A stretch of 64,000 nt of DNA. It comes from Astropecten irregularis (lineage: Eukaryota; Echinodermata; Asteroidea; Paxillosida; Astropectinidae). The notes beneath the pieces were generated by a model, which made no database searches, had not been told where the DNA came from, and was given only the letters and a program-made list of their open reading frames with translations. Below are positions 1-11,970 of the stretch, piece after piece; position 1 is the stretch's first letter; each line of letters starts with the position of its first letter. The DNA lies in assembly GCA_963971285.1 (NCBI GenBank), contig OZ020257.1:11732602-11796601 (forward strand). Direction: 5' to 3'. The translations under genes and the position numbers were made by a program.

Positions 1-327
1 TCGGCGTACCAGGATCGTAGGTGGAATTGATGGAGTGTAATTCGGATTCCATTTATCGCTGGAGATTGCGGTGTTATAAGTGGAGGTTTTTGCCCAACAG
101 TAAAAGTGATTTTTTTGTTCAGGCCGGGTGTGAAATATGAAGGGACCTTTATGCGAGGCCAGTAAACGGAGGCAGTTTCATTTTCTGTGAATGGTTAATG
201 GCAATGGCATAGTAAATGTTTAGACTCTATTTGAAGCGAAACAAGCAAGGAAAAAAAACCAGTTGATACCTTTTAAACAAGCTGTGCATGAGGCTTATAA
301 TAAGGCTTGAAGCTAAGGTAGGTTTGT

Positions 328-491
328 GGTGACACTATGTAATCTCTTCTGTAACAGTGTGTGGTTCTGAGAAGAACCGGTGATATTATCTCGCCTGAAG
401 ACGACCAGCGCACACCAAGTTCGGAACGTCGAGAGATAATACCAACGGTTCTTCTCAGAACCACTCACAGAAGAGATGACATGGTGTCACC
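328..491. mobile_element. Foldback element of 164 bp with arms of about 62 bp
   Basis: The left arm starts GGTGACACTATGTAATCTCT and the right arm, read on the minus strand, starts GGTGACACCATGTCATCTCT. The arms stay alignable through GTGGTTCTGAGAAGAACC and the TATTATCTC stretch, around a spacer of about 37 bp. Each arm contains its own small hairpin (GGTTCT..AGAACC). No coding capacity. It resembles a non-autonomous foldback DNA transposon; no clear target-site duplication is seen. Confidence 0.75.
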
Positions 492-979
492 GGAAATCTA
501 CGTCATTTAAGAATCTTATAATCAGGACTCTTCAAGAGTTGCTATCATAGAATATTGCATTTCTACCTAAGGAAGCAATACCCCTTACAGACGGAGGTTT
601 CTTTGCATACAGCAAGTGGCATATAGGCCTACATAATAATTATAATAACAGGTTTGGTTCTCCAATAGAAAACGCTCTTTTCAAACGCAGTCCAAAGAAT
701 ATGAAGCTCATTTTAAGATCTTGGACATGCCCAAAACGGAACTTCTTCCTGAAACATTCGTGGATTGTGCAGCTGCCGAATTATGCATGAATGTATTATA
801 AATGCATATGATAAACCACGATAGTATCTCTAAGTGTTGGCGAATTTTACGCTGTCTGACTGGGCTCGGGGCGTCCTCGACGAGACTGCATAGACAGAGC
901 GAACGATGCACACGCTTGCATTAGCTTTTAATTCACTGGCATTTCTGGAGTGATGCTTTAATTGTGCGCGACTAGTTTG

Positions 980-1190
980 TGGGCCTTTTGGAAACGGAGA
1001 CTCAGGCTCAGGCTCCATTTCGTGAATCCATTCTAAAATAACGGGTATCAAAATAGAGTCTTTCGGCTGCGGTTCGGAAGTAGATTCTCTGGAAAAGAAA
1101 ACATATCTTAAGCTTCTATGAAAAACCACAACCTATATTTTCAGCATAAGACGGATCCGAAGCCTGAGCCTCCGTTTCGAAAAAGGCCCT
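980..1190. mobile_element. GGGCCTTTT foldback element, copy 1
   Basis: Terminal inverted arms of about 35 bp: the left begins GGGCCTTTTGGAAACGGAG and the right, on the minus strand, begins AGGGCCTTTTTCGAAACGGA. The interior carries TATCAAAATAGAGTCTTTCG. It shares both ends and interior with the copy at 3560-3799. No coding capacity. Confidence 0.75.
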
Positions 1191-1324
1191 ATGTATCGCC
1201 TCTCAGAGAGCGAATATGTTGCTCTGAGAACTTTTTCTGATTATTTTGGTCAAACTGAAGTGGGATATCGAGACGCCAGCTGTCGTGTTCTGGGGTTTTC
1301 AGATAGCTTCTGGATAACTCTCAG

Positions 1325-1625
1325 TTTGAGGTAGCTGTCGCCTTGATATCAGCTTGTTTTAAGCTTGTTCTAAGCTTGCTCTTTGGTAGTGCTTGGTATA
1401 AGCTCTGGGTTGTCTATTGGGAGGCTGTTAGCTATCTGCCAACTACCTGCCAGCTAGTTTCCTCCCCGCTGCCTGCTACCTCAGTCTCAGGTAACTCTCG
1501 GCTTAGTACATCTTACTCTCAGATAACTCTGCTCGCCGGGAGCTAGCTCTGGGCTAACTTCCAACTAGCTCTCGGCTTTCTCTTAGCAAGCTCTCGACCA
1601 GCTCTCAGCTCGCGCTCTTTAGTTG
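1325..1625. repeat. Degenerate low-complexity AGCTCTC/AGCTTG tract
   Basis: About 300 bp of imperfect short repeats built on AGCTTG, TAGCT and AGCTCTC. No gene. It looks like a decayed tandem array. Confidence 0.5.
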
Positions 1626-2871
1626 ATTGCATTCTTCCTACTTTGATCCAAGTCGGCTTCAGACTTGACCAAGGCGAGCTTGTTGGTCTAACTGTTATAG
1701 ACCCACAAGTTCTCATCAGTCAAATCAGTAAGGCTCATTTATATAATTCAAATCCTCCTCTCTTTGCCTGGATCTTCCTGAAATGAATTTGTTGCCGGTC
1801 ATAGGCCTACTTGGTCATGATGATAACGAACTTCCTTAACCGTTTTCTTTCGTTGAAGAAAACTCAAAGTTCAACAAACTTGGCTTGGTGTGTTCTATTT
1901 AAAAGTACTAAGGATAATAAATTTATGTTTTTATCTCAAAATCGATCGTCCTTGTGATTATAGTGAGTTCTTAAGGGAAATCTTATAAAATCTACCCTTG
2001 CACCGACATTAACTACATGGAGTGGGCGGTTGAATAGCTTACTTAAGGCTACATCCGAGGAAAGTATACCGTGACATTTCCTTCGGCCACTGTTTCCAGT
2101 GCAAATCTCATCCTTTAATGCTTGTTTTTGTGTTCTTGGCGTATCCCTGAGATGAAGAGCTGAGTTGGTGGAATATGCCGATCAGCGGTCTCGAGAGACC
2201 CTCTGAGTTTGTCTTTCATCCTCTGAGATCCTCAACTATGAAGAACACAGTTCTCAGGAAATGTCCTGTTTACGTTGGGCAAACAAAACCGCGAGCCGGG
2301 CAATGTTTCCCCCTGTTTTTCAGAGTATGATTTCAGAATACAATTAAGGTCATGTTTCATGCTATACTCTTGGAAAACTACAGCATCCGCTTTCACATTC
2401 GTCATCATATAATCGCCGATTATGCGAGCACAAAATGTCATCGCATGCATACATGCGACGCTGGAGATTTGAGTGCCAACAAGTTGCCGGTGGGCATGTT
2501 TGCGGACAAATCCCCCGGCAGATTTTGGTTAATTAGGAGATTTTTTGGCTAAATGGACAGTGGACTGTGTTTCAGTGAGGGGACTTAATGTGGCAAGTGG
2601 TGGTTGTTTTGTTACCGAAAAGATATGATTTTAGGGGGATTGTGCGCCGGATGAGACGGGCTTCCGAGTCCATTTAGACGGTTATCTCTGGAGCGTTTAC
2701 TTGGTATACTCGCTGAATGTCGTCTACATCCACCCTCGACCTTTTTAAAATGTTCACCTCTAGTTTGTTTTTACCTCTTCTTTTCAAAAGCTTCAACCGT
2801 AAATTGCTTTCTGCTATACGCCTCCCTGTTATCGTTTATTGCTTCCGACATTGTTTCATAACTTCATATAA
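1626..2871. other. Intergenic, nothing recognised
   Basis: Short random open frames only. No repeat or structured RNA was recognised on either strand. Confidence 0.5.
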
Positions 2872-3173
2872 TTTTGAAAAGTGATCAAAGAACAGTTAAC
2901 TCCAGGAGCGGGATTCGAACCGGCGACCTCCTGAATACCCACCGGGCGTTCTACCAACTGAGCTATCCAACGTTGGTGGTGACACAAATTGTCAAATATC
3001 TTTGTTCGTTCCGGGCAGCCAGAAGCCGTGAAACCACGCACACACCGCCACATCCCAAGGATCATTTCATCGGATACGCGCAGCAATGCTGCAACTCCTG
3101 AGAACGGTACACGGGGGATCACTCAAAGAGGATACGACTTTTTAATTAATATAATCCGGTTCGAATCCCGCTC
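2872..3173 (-). repeat. tRNA-like dispersed repeat, copy 1
   Basis: A tRNA-like module (minus strand, about 2971-2902) has an A box TAGCTCAGTTGG and a B box GGTTCGAATCC. The T-stem and acceptor do not pair well, so it is not a functional tRNA. About 80% of the flanking 290 bp is shared with 5732-5990, on both sides of the module. The far end carries a second, oppositely oriented B box: the 18 bp at 2906-2923 are the exact reverse complement of 3156-3173. A tRNA-derived SINE or a TIR element that captured a tRNA are both possible. Confidence 0.65.
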
Positions 3174-3559
3174 TAGTCAATTTTTCTTTAATTTCAGGCA
3201 GTTTCCCTTGTGGTTTGTTGATATGAGTTTTGTACAACCCCAACAAGCAGTATCATTATCTTACACGTCACACGTTGCTAATCTGTTGAGTTTCTTGTAA
3301 CCAATTGCCATCTTTCCCGCATGGAACGGCGAGGGTGGTGGCATGCAGAATCGAGAGCCGAATTTATTGCAGTCCGTTTAATGTAGGATGCAGACAGACA
3401 AGCATATTGGAGTGCGCGGGAGCCGCTCGATATAGTTTGCAGCTAACGCGGAGAGTTCGACTTTTTTTTATCGGCGAGGCAGACGATTCCCGCTGTCAAC
3501 AATGCGTGCATGCATACTTCACTCTGCATGGCGAAGCCTATAACCTAGCCCGGAGTTTA

Positions 3560-3799
3560 TGGGCCTTTAAGAAACATCGGCTTGGGCTCCGGCTTCGGCT
3601 TCGTTTCTTCCATCCATTTTAAAGTTATGTATCAAAATAGACCTGTTGGGGTACGGTTTCGAAGTACATACTCTGTTACGAACAAGAAAACGGATCTTCA
3701 ACCTCAGGGAAACTTTACAACCTGGATTTTTAGCTTGTAGATGACGGAGCCTAAGCCCAAGCCCAAGCCTAATCCATCGTTTCGTATTAAAAGGGCCTA
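3560..3799. mobile_element. GGGCCTTTT foldback element, copy 2
   Basis: Same family as 980-1190: ends TGGGCCTTTAAGAAAC and AAAAGGGCCTA, with arms rich in GGCTTGGGC-type hexamer repeats and a shared interior (GTATCAAAATAGA, TTCGAAGTA). GTTT is present on both flanks, a possible short duplication. Confidence 0.7.
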
Positions 3800-4188
3800 T
3801 GTTTATCAGCTCGCACGCTGATGACACGAGAAGAATGAAAATCTGTGCAATTCGTCATGAAGTCAAGGGCGTTTTTTATAGCTTGTTGCTGACAACTTGG
3901 GCGGTTTATGACTGTGTGTGGTGCGGGAGGGAGTGAGAGAGAATAAAGTGTGTAGAGGTCGGTGTCGGCTTAAGCACTACAAATTGGCGTCGTCACATTT
4001 CATGATGGAGCTGTGTGGTGGTGTTGTCTGGGCTCAGGGTCACGGTTAACGACCGCTATATCTCAGCTCTGGGAACGAGGCTGGGTTGGCAGTAAACTTT
4101 AAAGGAGATTGCCGTGGAGAAATGTTTTACATCAGATTGGGTGTTGTGTTACAGAAAAGAATGGATATATAGGGCGTGCAGTTATGAC

Positions 4189-4775
4189 TTATTATTATTA
4201 TTATTATTAATATTGGTTTATTAAAGAATAAAAACATCGCAGCCAAAGGCTGAATTGCGTTTTTATGGACATTAAAAATGGTTACTTAAAAACAGGACAT
4301 ATAGATTTTAAAAATGTCAATTACATTAAAATATAAAATATAACTATAAATATTTAGGAGAAACACTAAAAAACAAGACATATTGGAAACTGGAAAATAT
4401 TAAAACAAAGAAAAAATATAAAGAGGGGCACTAGACATAAATTATTACAAAGAAGAAAAGATTAATACATAAAAAGATGTTCTTTGGGAACAACCACAAA
4501 TTAAAACAAAAACAAAAGACATTACAACAGAGAACCAATTGCAGCAATTATTATTTAGACCCGCCCAATGAACCCTTAGAGAGTGTTAATAAGTTACTTT
4601 TATTAAGAATATCAACGAGGGATGGGATACAGCTTTTCTTGTATCGGCTGGTCCGGCATTTAAAGGTACTCTTCTTATTAGAATTTCGTAAATTGTTGTT
4701 TCTGTTTTGGGGGAGCCAGTGCCTGTATGTTGTGGAGTCTAAGAGCGTTTTACCGAAATTCAGAAAAAGTTGCTA
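4189..4775 (-). mobile_element. 5'-truncated non-LTR retrotransposon (LINE), 3' end
   Basis: On the minus strand an open frame from about 4772 to a stop at 4555-4557 reads ..FLNFGKTLLDSTTYRHWLP.. then CRTSRYKKSCIPSLVDILN, the C-terminal signature of CR1/jockey-clade reverse transcriptase polyproteins (family pattern RTxRYxxSFIPxxIxxLN). About 360 bp of AT-rich 3' UTR follows, with a CAGCCTTTGGCTG stem-loop, then AATAAA-type hexamers and a (TAA)n tail at 4189-4210. The RT and endonuclease domains are missing, so this is a dead 5'-truncated copy. Clade beyond CR1/jockey-like is uncertain. Confidence 0.75.
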
Positions 4776-4839
4776 TAATCTATCTGTAACAGTCGGAAGC
4801 CCGTACTCGTGACAAATTTCTTTATAGGGTTTTGTAGAA

Positions 4840-4885
4840 ATTAAAAGACCAAAGAGACCAAAGACTTATGAGACCAAAGAAATTT
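4840..4885 (+). repeat. Short GAGACCAAA repeats
   Basis: Three imperfect copies of GAGACCAAAG lie next to the LINE remnant. No further meaning is evident. Confidence 0.5.
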
Positions 4886-5281
4886 CCAAAGAACCTGGGG
4901 TGGGGGTTGCAAGTGCAAGTCCATGTAAGTCTCACGAGCTTCCGGTTCCAAGTGTGGATTGACTGCGTGTGTATATTTACAGTGCTGCAATTGCGCCTGC
5001 ATGGAACAGTCACAGCTCACGTACGTCGCAAGTTACACCTATGTATTCCTGTCAGGCATGACCAGCCAGCCTGCCAGACCATGGAGGAAGGAAGAGCCGA
5101 AGGGACGTAATTGTCAGCCTGAACTGAAGAAGATGAAAGAGTCGAGTGACTGGTTCATGAATGTGGGGATTATTTCACGGCTCCTGAAGAATTTTTCCAC
5201 GGTCCTTGGCTATATCTCCTCTGTTGCAAGCCATATGCCTTTTCACACGATGCTAAAATAAAAACTCACAAGGCTTGCGAG

Positions 5282-5402
5282 TTTTTCTCAAGCTTGAGAA
5301 ATCTTACGCAAGTGTCATCGGGTGAAAGGACACCACTGCTTGAGAGTGACCGACGCCCGCCCCTGGTGAATCCTTGAGAAATTTCTCAAGCTTGAGAAAA
5401 AA
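5282..5402. repeat. Paired palindromes TTTCTCAAGCTTGAGAAA
   Basis: The 18-bp perfect palindrome occurs at the left and right ends of a 120-bp interval, flanked by T-rich and A-rich ends in inverted order. It is consistent with a small foldback element. Confidence 0.6.
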
Positions 5403-5489
5403 ACTGTTCACGTGGGTATTCTTTCTGCCCATGAAATTGGATGGTTATATTATGATGGGGTTGAAGGGACGGGGGAACTCCAGTTTCAC

Positions 5490-5625
5490 GAAGCGCTACG
5501 ATCGATTGTAACTTGAGTTACGAAGGATAACCCATCGTATCCTGACGTAGGGCAGCAATGCATCATATAAGCCCTACGATTGATAGTAAGTTACGATGAT
5601 TTGGTGAAATCGGCCCCTGACCCCA
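5490..5625. repeat. Small foldback candidate with TTTCAC..GTGAAA ends
   Basis: The left end has CAGTTTCACGAAGC and the right end TTGGTGAAATCGGCC. CTACGAT-type repeats inside each arm (CTACGATCGATTGTAAC, CTACGATTGATAGTAAG) support a decayed TIR element. Moderate to low confidence. Confidence 0.4.
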
Positions 5626-5731
5626 TTGAATGGAAAGCAAATATTTTGAAATGAAATATTAGTATCAAACACGACCCACTCTCGCTTTAACAACGAGACT
5701 GAGATCAAGCAATAATTTATTCTAAAGAAAT

Positions 5732-5990
5732 CTTTGAAAAGTGATCAAAGACAAATTGAATGGAGCGGGATTCGAACCAGCGACCTCCTGGTATACCGTA
5801 CCGTACCGGCGCTCTTACCAACTGAGCCTCTCTAGTCCTATGTTGGTGGTGTCCCTAAAAGTCAACTATCTTCGTTCGTTTGGCAGTCAGAACCCATGAA
5901 CCACTCAGTGATACCGACATACCCCAATGATCATTGAAGATGCGCGTAGACAGTTAGCTCAACAAAGATGCGGCTTTTTAATCGATATCA
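5732..5990 (-). repeat. tRNA-like dispersed repeat, copy 2
   Basis: Shares TTTGAAAAGTGATCAAAGA, the B box GGTTCGAATCC (5768-5778, minus), GCTCAGTTGG, TTGGTGGTG, TTCGTTCGTT and the CTTTTTAAT end with the copy at 2872-3173. It contains a small CCGTA tandem in the tRNA variable region. The terminal inverted B box of copy 1 is absent. Confidence 0.65.
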
Positions 5991-7489
5991 TCATAATAAC
6001 CACAAGGGTATCACTGACTTCTTAATTTAAAGTCATTGAAAAGGGATGCGAAGGTCGCAAAATTAACAGTCAGTTACTTTTATGGTTATTTGATGATTAC
6101 ATGTATAAGGACATCTTTCTTATAATGCTCTGGAACAAAATAAGACAACGTGTGATTTCAACAAATTTGTTGTTGTAGTCCAATGAAAGTCTTTCTCGTC
6201 AGAGACCGGAACCGAAAAATCTCCATGTTTTTCTGAACTTAATATTCAATTTGTAAGCAGCAAGTTTGGAGCCATTTCAACCAACAGGTGCACGGTGTAT
6301 CATTACCTCTAGGCCTACTCCTATACCGACCAGTCTCTCTCAATTTTATAATAAAACCAAGTTACTGCATGATGGATAACACACATTATTCACTGTAAAG
6401 CAACCGAATAAAAACCTGTATTTTGTATTTTTTGTCGTAACACCGGGAAATCCAATTGAAGAAGTTGTATGCACATTGTATACCTTTTTAGATTTGTCAA
6501 GGTCGTCTGAAGGGTGCTTGTAATTGCTTCAGCCCCCAAACGCCCGTCACTAAAAAAGAGAAAAAATCAGGCGCGATTCCGTTGGTGCAATTGTTGTTCC
6601 GTGTTTCACATTATATACACGGCCCATTGTTGCATGGCTGTGCTGCAGTATGATCGGTATATAATTCCCCACAATCCCATATTGGAAATCGCTCTTTTGC
6701 TGTGCCATAAATTGAGTTACATTCAATAAACCACGCAGTGTTATAGTTAGTGCCTTTACATATTTACTAGGTGGACATGCACTTTTTTTGATTTGCCTAG
6801 TCCGGTCAGCGGTGGGCGTTCTGGTTATTATTTCACCGTGTTGTGGGCATCCTGTGTCCTAGTGGTAGGCGTGTGTATTACCCCGGCTCCATTCATCTCA
6901 CTCACACCTCGGCCGATGAGTTTTGACAGGAGAGGTCAGCGTGATTTACCCATCACACGGTCTCAGAATGATGTATAACTGAACAAGTAGCCATCGTGTA
7001 GCTATGTGTTGTGTGAAGTGCACGACCGTCACACAGGCTTATATGCATGATACACAAAACATAGGCCGTTCACTATAGCATGGCATGAGCGCTTGAGAAA
7101 ATCATTATAATGACAGCGTTCGACTTCCAATAGTCAAATCTGGGACAAATTTTGGGAAAAGGTTTGGAGAAATAAAGGTTGTTTACCTCACTCCTGCCAC
7201 GGAAAGGTTGTATAGTGACTCAAGGATGGAAGACTTTGGTTCATTAAAAAAAGAAGATGTAATCGATTTGCTTGGGTAAGGGGGGATGGCCCCACTAAAA
7301 GATAACCAGATTATGTTTTGCAAGCAATCAAAACTTTCACACCTTTCAACTCAACATTAAGAGGCTATGTTTTGGCTGCTCCGTGACCTAGTTGGCAAGC
7401 ACAGTCATCATGACGGTGTAGAACAACACGTGAAACTGAACAAGATAGTGAATACCTCTTCGTGTGGCGTTTGTGTTTATTATTTAGAT
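5991..7489. other. Intergenic, nothing recognised
   Basis: No conserved frame, repeat or structured element recognised. Confidence 0.5.
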
Positions 7490-7821
7490 TTATGATTTGG
7501 TATAAAGGTCACAGAACATCACTCACACTTTGTCTTTGTCTGATCCAGCATGTACATGAAAAAAAACTGTCTAAATTTGAGCTCATTCGGACATCTGAGT
7601 CACGAGAAAATAGCAGAAACCCGAATCAATTTTCCTTATAAAACATAAAGAATGGTTATGATCTTACCCCGAGATCAAAACTGTTTTCCGTCTTTGTTTG
7701 ACTAATTTCTGGATAAATACGCCATTTCAGGCCGAAATATTATAACGGTTTGTTATAAAGTTACACGTAAATCTGTGAACATTTCTGTTTGGGTATGTTA
7801 CCAATCCTGTGATGTACCTTG
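7490..7821 (+). mobile_element. TTAA MITE family, copy A (left half type 1)
   Basis: Carries the type-1 half (GGTCACAGAACA, CACTTTGTC, CGGACATCTGAGTCACGAGA) and the common half (ACTAATTTCTGGATAAATAC, TCTGTGAACATTTCTGTTTG, GTATGTTACCAA). The ends are decayed and no intact TTAA remains. It has no coding capacity. Confidence 0.8.
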
Positions 7822-8568
7822 AAATAAAAAAAAGTCTGGCAGAGTAAATTAAAGGTGTCAAGGGTAGAATGTGTAAGTATGCAAAGGGAAACAAACGGTG
7901 TGAACTGTGGTATCGCCAGATAATAAGTCAACATTTCCAGATACCTGGTGGCACCAATCAATGTATTTAAAGTGCCACGTGATCGTCGGGACCTGGTCAC
8001 GTGACAGTCGTTGAATGAATGGTATTCGTTTAATGACCCAATATCCAGCGAGTCGTATAATATTTGATGACAGTATGAGCGCCTCCTTGTTTATGGTTGT
8101 TTACAACATTAACGTACCCTTCAGCCAGTCACCGGCCATTCAAATGTCTTTAACCTCGTTCTCACGGAACATGACGTCACTAAATGGCCCACCGTCTTCG
8201 CAATTTGCAACTTTAAATTGACGTTGTTATTTTCCCCCGCCAAAAAAGAAATGATAGGCCTAACTGTTCACGAATGTCGAAGTCATAAAAAATTGACATG
8301 AAAACTTTGTTGTTGGTAACTGATAAACTTCTTTTAAAGACATTTGTCGATGTAGTTATTTAGTTTTATTATAAATCTTCGGGCATGTATCAGCTATGTT
8401 GTTGTTTGAAGTTTATCTCAGTTTCCGACTGAAGAACATTATTGTGGGATACTTTTTTTTTTCATTCCCGGACTTGGAAACAGTCGCATTACATTTTTGG
8501 AGAAGCATAACAATGTGTTTTGACTTGATGAGAGATGCTTAGACCTCCATCATGACCTATGCCAGAGC

Positions 8569-8963
8569 TCAAAGGGCATGTACAACATTGGTAACAACTT
8601 ACCAAAACATAAATGTTCACAGATGTACGTATAAGTTACAGCGGGTATAAAGACGGTAATGGTAGACATACTGTGAACAGATTTCTGCCTGAAATGCTGT
8701 ATTTCCAGCATGTATGTGTATCATGCTGTATATCAAGAAAAGAGTAAAACCAATGACCAAAAACAATTTTGATCAAAAATGAGACTGCAGTTCCCACACA
8801 ATTTGGCGTAACAATTGCAACCAGTTTTTCGTCGTTTTTTCACTGTTTCCAATGATCAATTGAGCTGAAAATTTCACAGGTTTCTTTTTATTCCATATCA
8901 AATCAAATTATGAGCAGCCTGCAGCTGCTCTGTCACCTTTACCAATGTTGTACATGCCCTTAA
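8569..8963 (-). mobile_element. TTAA MITE family, copy B (type 2), intact TIRs
   Basis: The terminal inverted repeats are nearly perfect: AGGGCATGTACAACATTGGT at the left and its complement at the right. The right flank is TTAA and the left is TCAA, a one-base decay. The internal type-2 module (GAGCAGCCTGCAGCTGCTCT, TGAAAATTTCACAGG) matches copy C, in inverted orientation. Confidence 0.85.
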
Positions 8964-10050
8964 ACCAAAAATAATTTGAAACATTGGCATCTGAAAAAGA
9001 ACATGCTTTTGTGGGTGCGCTATAAAATGCAGTGATTTCATAAGCGTGTGGGAGTTCTTATTGCACGTTGATTTATGTTCGTACCCGTAAATACCGTTCA
9101 ATTTATCCTATAAAGTCATGTTTCTATTCTACCATTTGAACTAAAAGCCCACAGATGTCAGGTGTATTCATTGACGCCTTTTGTTTTGTTTTATAGAACA
9201 CAACTTTGTAAAAGCGTCCGCTGAGATTTCTCAGAGTTGGCGCTGGGCATGCCTGTCCGTGTAAAATGGCGGTGAATAAAATAAAAATTGGTAGAAAAAT
9301 GGTCTGGCACGCTATAAACTGTCAACTGGATCCGAGTTTATCGCAGGATTCGTGCCAAACACTTGAGTTATCACGACCAGTCTTTATAAGTTTGAGATAG
9401 CATATGGGACGGCTCCCACTTGAGTATAGGCCATTTGGCCAGGCTAAGGGAGAGAGCCAAACAAATCCCCTATAGGACAATACCTAACGGTGACCATCAA
9501 AGAGATGTAGAGAGATTGCGCCTGGAAATAAATATCATTTCGCTGAATGCTGGTCCGTCATATTTACTACTCCAACCTCGTAAAATATAGAGCCAGGGTG
9601 CACACCGTGCGCCCACTTTACACGTGTTTTACGACTTTTATCGCTCGCCTTTACAATGGCTAACGTCCCGATTTATGGAGCACGGTGGCTGTTTGCCAAT
9701 GGTTTATTATACACGACGAGTGTGGTATTAAAACAAGAGAAGGGGGTGATTCTCTGTGTTTTTTTTGGTGGGTCTTGTGTAGTTTATCATCACGGTGTTG
9801 TGATGTGAAGTGCATCCACGAGGTCTGACTCTGAAGCAAGTAGACTGGATTTGAAATTTATTTGTTGATACAGAAACAATAATTATACGAGGCTGATATC
9901 ATAAAATATGATGATGACGCACGTGGTGCGTCTGTGAAAACTTGTACCGTAAACATCATCCACGTTTTCGGTTGTTCACTTCAAAGTTGTTTTTACTGAT
10001 TCCTGCAATGCGCCTCTTCCAGTACATTTGACGTACCTCTCAGGTACCTC

Positions 10051-10287
10051 CCAATTTTATAGAGCTGCTTAGCACAAAAGATTACTTAGCACAAAAATAG
10101 CTCGCCCAATAAAACAAACAAGCATTAAAAATTCCATTTGATATTCATGGTCAGCGGACAACAGCCAAAGAACAATTGCAAGTGATACACAACACTTGGA
10201 AATTTGGTTGTTAGTCCTGTTTTTACTAAGACAGAAATGTCATGCTTAGCGAATTTTGTGCTAAGCAGCTCATGAAATTGACCCCTG
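10051..10287. mobile_element. Non-autonomous TIR element with GAGCTGCTTAGCAC ends
   Basis: The left end CCAATTTTATAGAGCTGC and the right end, on the minus strand CAGGGGTCAATTTCATGAGC, share AGCTGCTTAGCACAAAA. Both sides are flanked by GGTACCTC (10043-10050 and 10288-10295), an apparent 8-bp target duplication as in hAT-type elements. The local DNA has extra GGTACC-like repeats, so coincidence is possible. Confidence 0.65.
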
Positions 10288-10427
10288 GGTACCTCACGGG
10301 ATTCCTCCGAGGTACTCCCTTTTATGGCCATAACTGAAACACCGCAACTCCATTCAAATGCTACACCAATATTCTTTGCGAATTTCCAAACCTGTTTGCC
10401 AGTGAAATGGTCTTGGGTCCTTGTGCC

Positions 10428-10771
10428 TTAAAGGCATAATACAGGATTGGTAAAGGTGACAGACCAGCTGCAGTCTGCTCATAATTTGATTTGTCATGGA
10501 ATAAAAACAAACCTGTGAAATTTTCAGCTCAAATGATCATCGGAAACTTTACAAAACGCTCACCGTATTTTCAAATCGTTTCATAGGAGTTTTTATCCCA
10601 CCCCGAGATCAGAGGCTGTTTCTGTCTTTGTTTGACTAATGTCTGGATTAATACAGCATTTCGGGGGGAAATATTTTAACAGTATGTTTCTACCAGCACC
10701 ATCTTCATATCCTGAAGTTATACGTAAATCTGTGAACATTTCGGGTTGGGTATGTTACCAAACTTGTTTAA
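10428..10771 (+). mobile_element. TTAA MITE family, copy C (type 2)
   Basis: Starts TTAA-AGGCATAATACAGGATTG, contains the type-2 half (GACAGACCAGCTGCAGTCTG) and the common half (TTTCTACCAGCACCATCTTC, GTAAATCTGTGAACATTTC), and ends at a TTAA. The right TIR is shortened. Confidence 0.85.
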
Positions 10772-11242
10772 GATAGACAAAAGAGTATATAAATAAACAA
10801 AACACGACAGAAACAAAGAAAACACAAACAAATACCATGCACATCCTACCAATAATTTACCTTCACCCATCTTTCAATAAAAGATCAGTCCATGAACTTG
10901 ATTTTTTTTACTCGGTAATAAATTTGCATTACGCCTGTCGATTTTTTGTTTTTATGGTCTCCTGCAATATTTCCAAACTTTATCTGCCGTAGTAAAGCAC
11001 ACAGCATTACCTTTGTGTTTATTTGTAAAACAAATGCGGTTAGATTACTCTGTGTGTTGTGTACTTGTAGCGTTTATACGGCCTTGTTTATTTTTGCTCA
11101 GGTGTTTGTGGGGTCAAACCAGCTCGTGTACAACTCTGTGTCGTAAAATTACTTGACACAGGAAAGGCAATCAAGTTTCGGGGCCTAAACGAGCAAGATA
11201 GTTTTATGTAAATTCACATTTGGAGAATTATGGCCGTGTTGT

Positions 11243-11618
11243 TTAAAGGTACTTTGGTTGATGTCAAAGAAATACAGATTCATGGGCAAAAATATCAAGG
11301 TAGATACAATAACAGTCATCTGTGAAAATCCCAGTCCAATATACGGTGGCCACGTTTTGAGAAAACTGTGAAAAACGCTCGCGGTATTTTTCAATCTTTT
11401 CACTGAGGAGTTTTGATCTTCCTGAGAACAAAACTAGTTTGAACAATTGGTTTAACCGTTTTCTGGATGAATACAGCAATTCAGGCAGGAACATTTTTAA
11501 CGGTATATGTTTCTAACATCACCATCTTTATAGGCCTATACCCTGTAAGTTATTGGTAAATCTGTGAAGATTTCTGTTTTGGTATGCTACCAAAGTATGA
11601 TACTGATAGTATCTTTAA
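11243..11618 (+). mobile_element. TTAA MITE family, copy D (type 3)
   Basis: TTAA-AGGTACTTTGG at the left and CCAAAGTATGATACTGATAGTATCT-TTAA region at the right. The left half is type 3 (AAAGAAATACAGATTCATGG, AACAGTCATCTGTGAAAAT), shared with copies E and G; the right half is the common module. Confidence 0.85.
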
Positions 11619-11970
11619 GATTGTTTGCTACTCCTATGATGTAGTGGGACTGTAAAGGTTGTTGCTCATAATGGTCGACCTTGCTTTGAACTTGGAAATC
11701 GCCAACAAAGTTGGTAAGCACAGAAACTTCTTACGAGAAAGGTATTTTTTTTATAAATGTGAACAGCAACAAAATTAGGGAAGGGGTTGACCAACGGTAT
11801 ACATTTCCTAAACTGCGTAGCTTACGATGTTTATTCTGGAACAACTTAACATAATGTCACAATTTGATTTGGATTTTATTTTAAATGTATATTAATACAT
11901 TGTACAAGTAATAAACTGCTGCAAACTGCTCATGGGCCAAAATAATGACCTGGAATTTGCTTGGAGTTAG

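Noticed and set aside
2902-2971. Functional tRNA gene
   Set aside because: A and B boxes are good, but the T stem and acceptor stem do not pair, and the sequence sits in a dispersed repeat.
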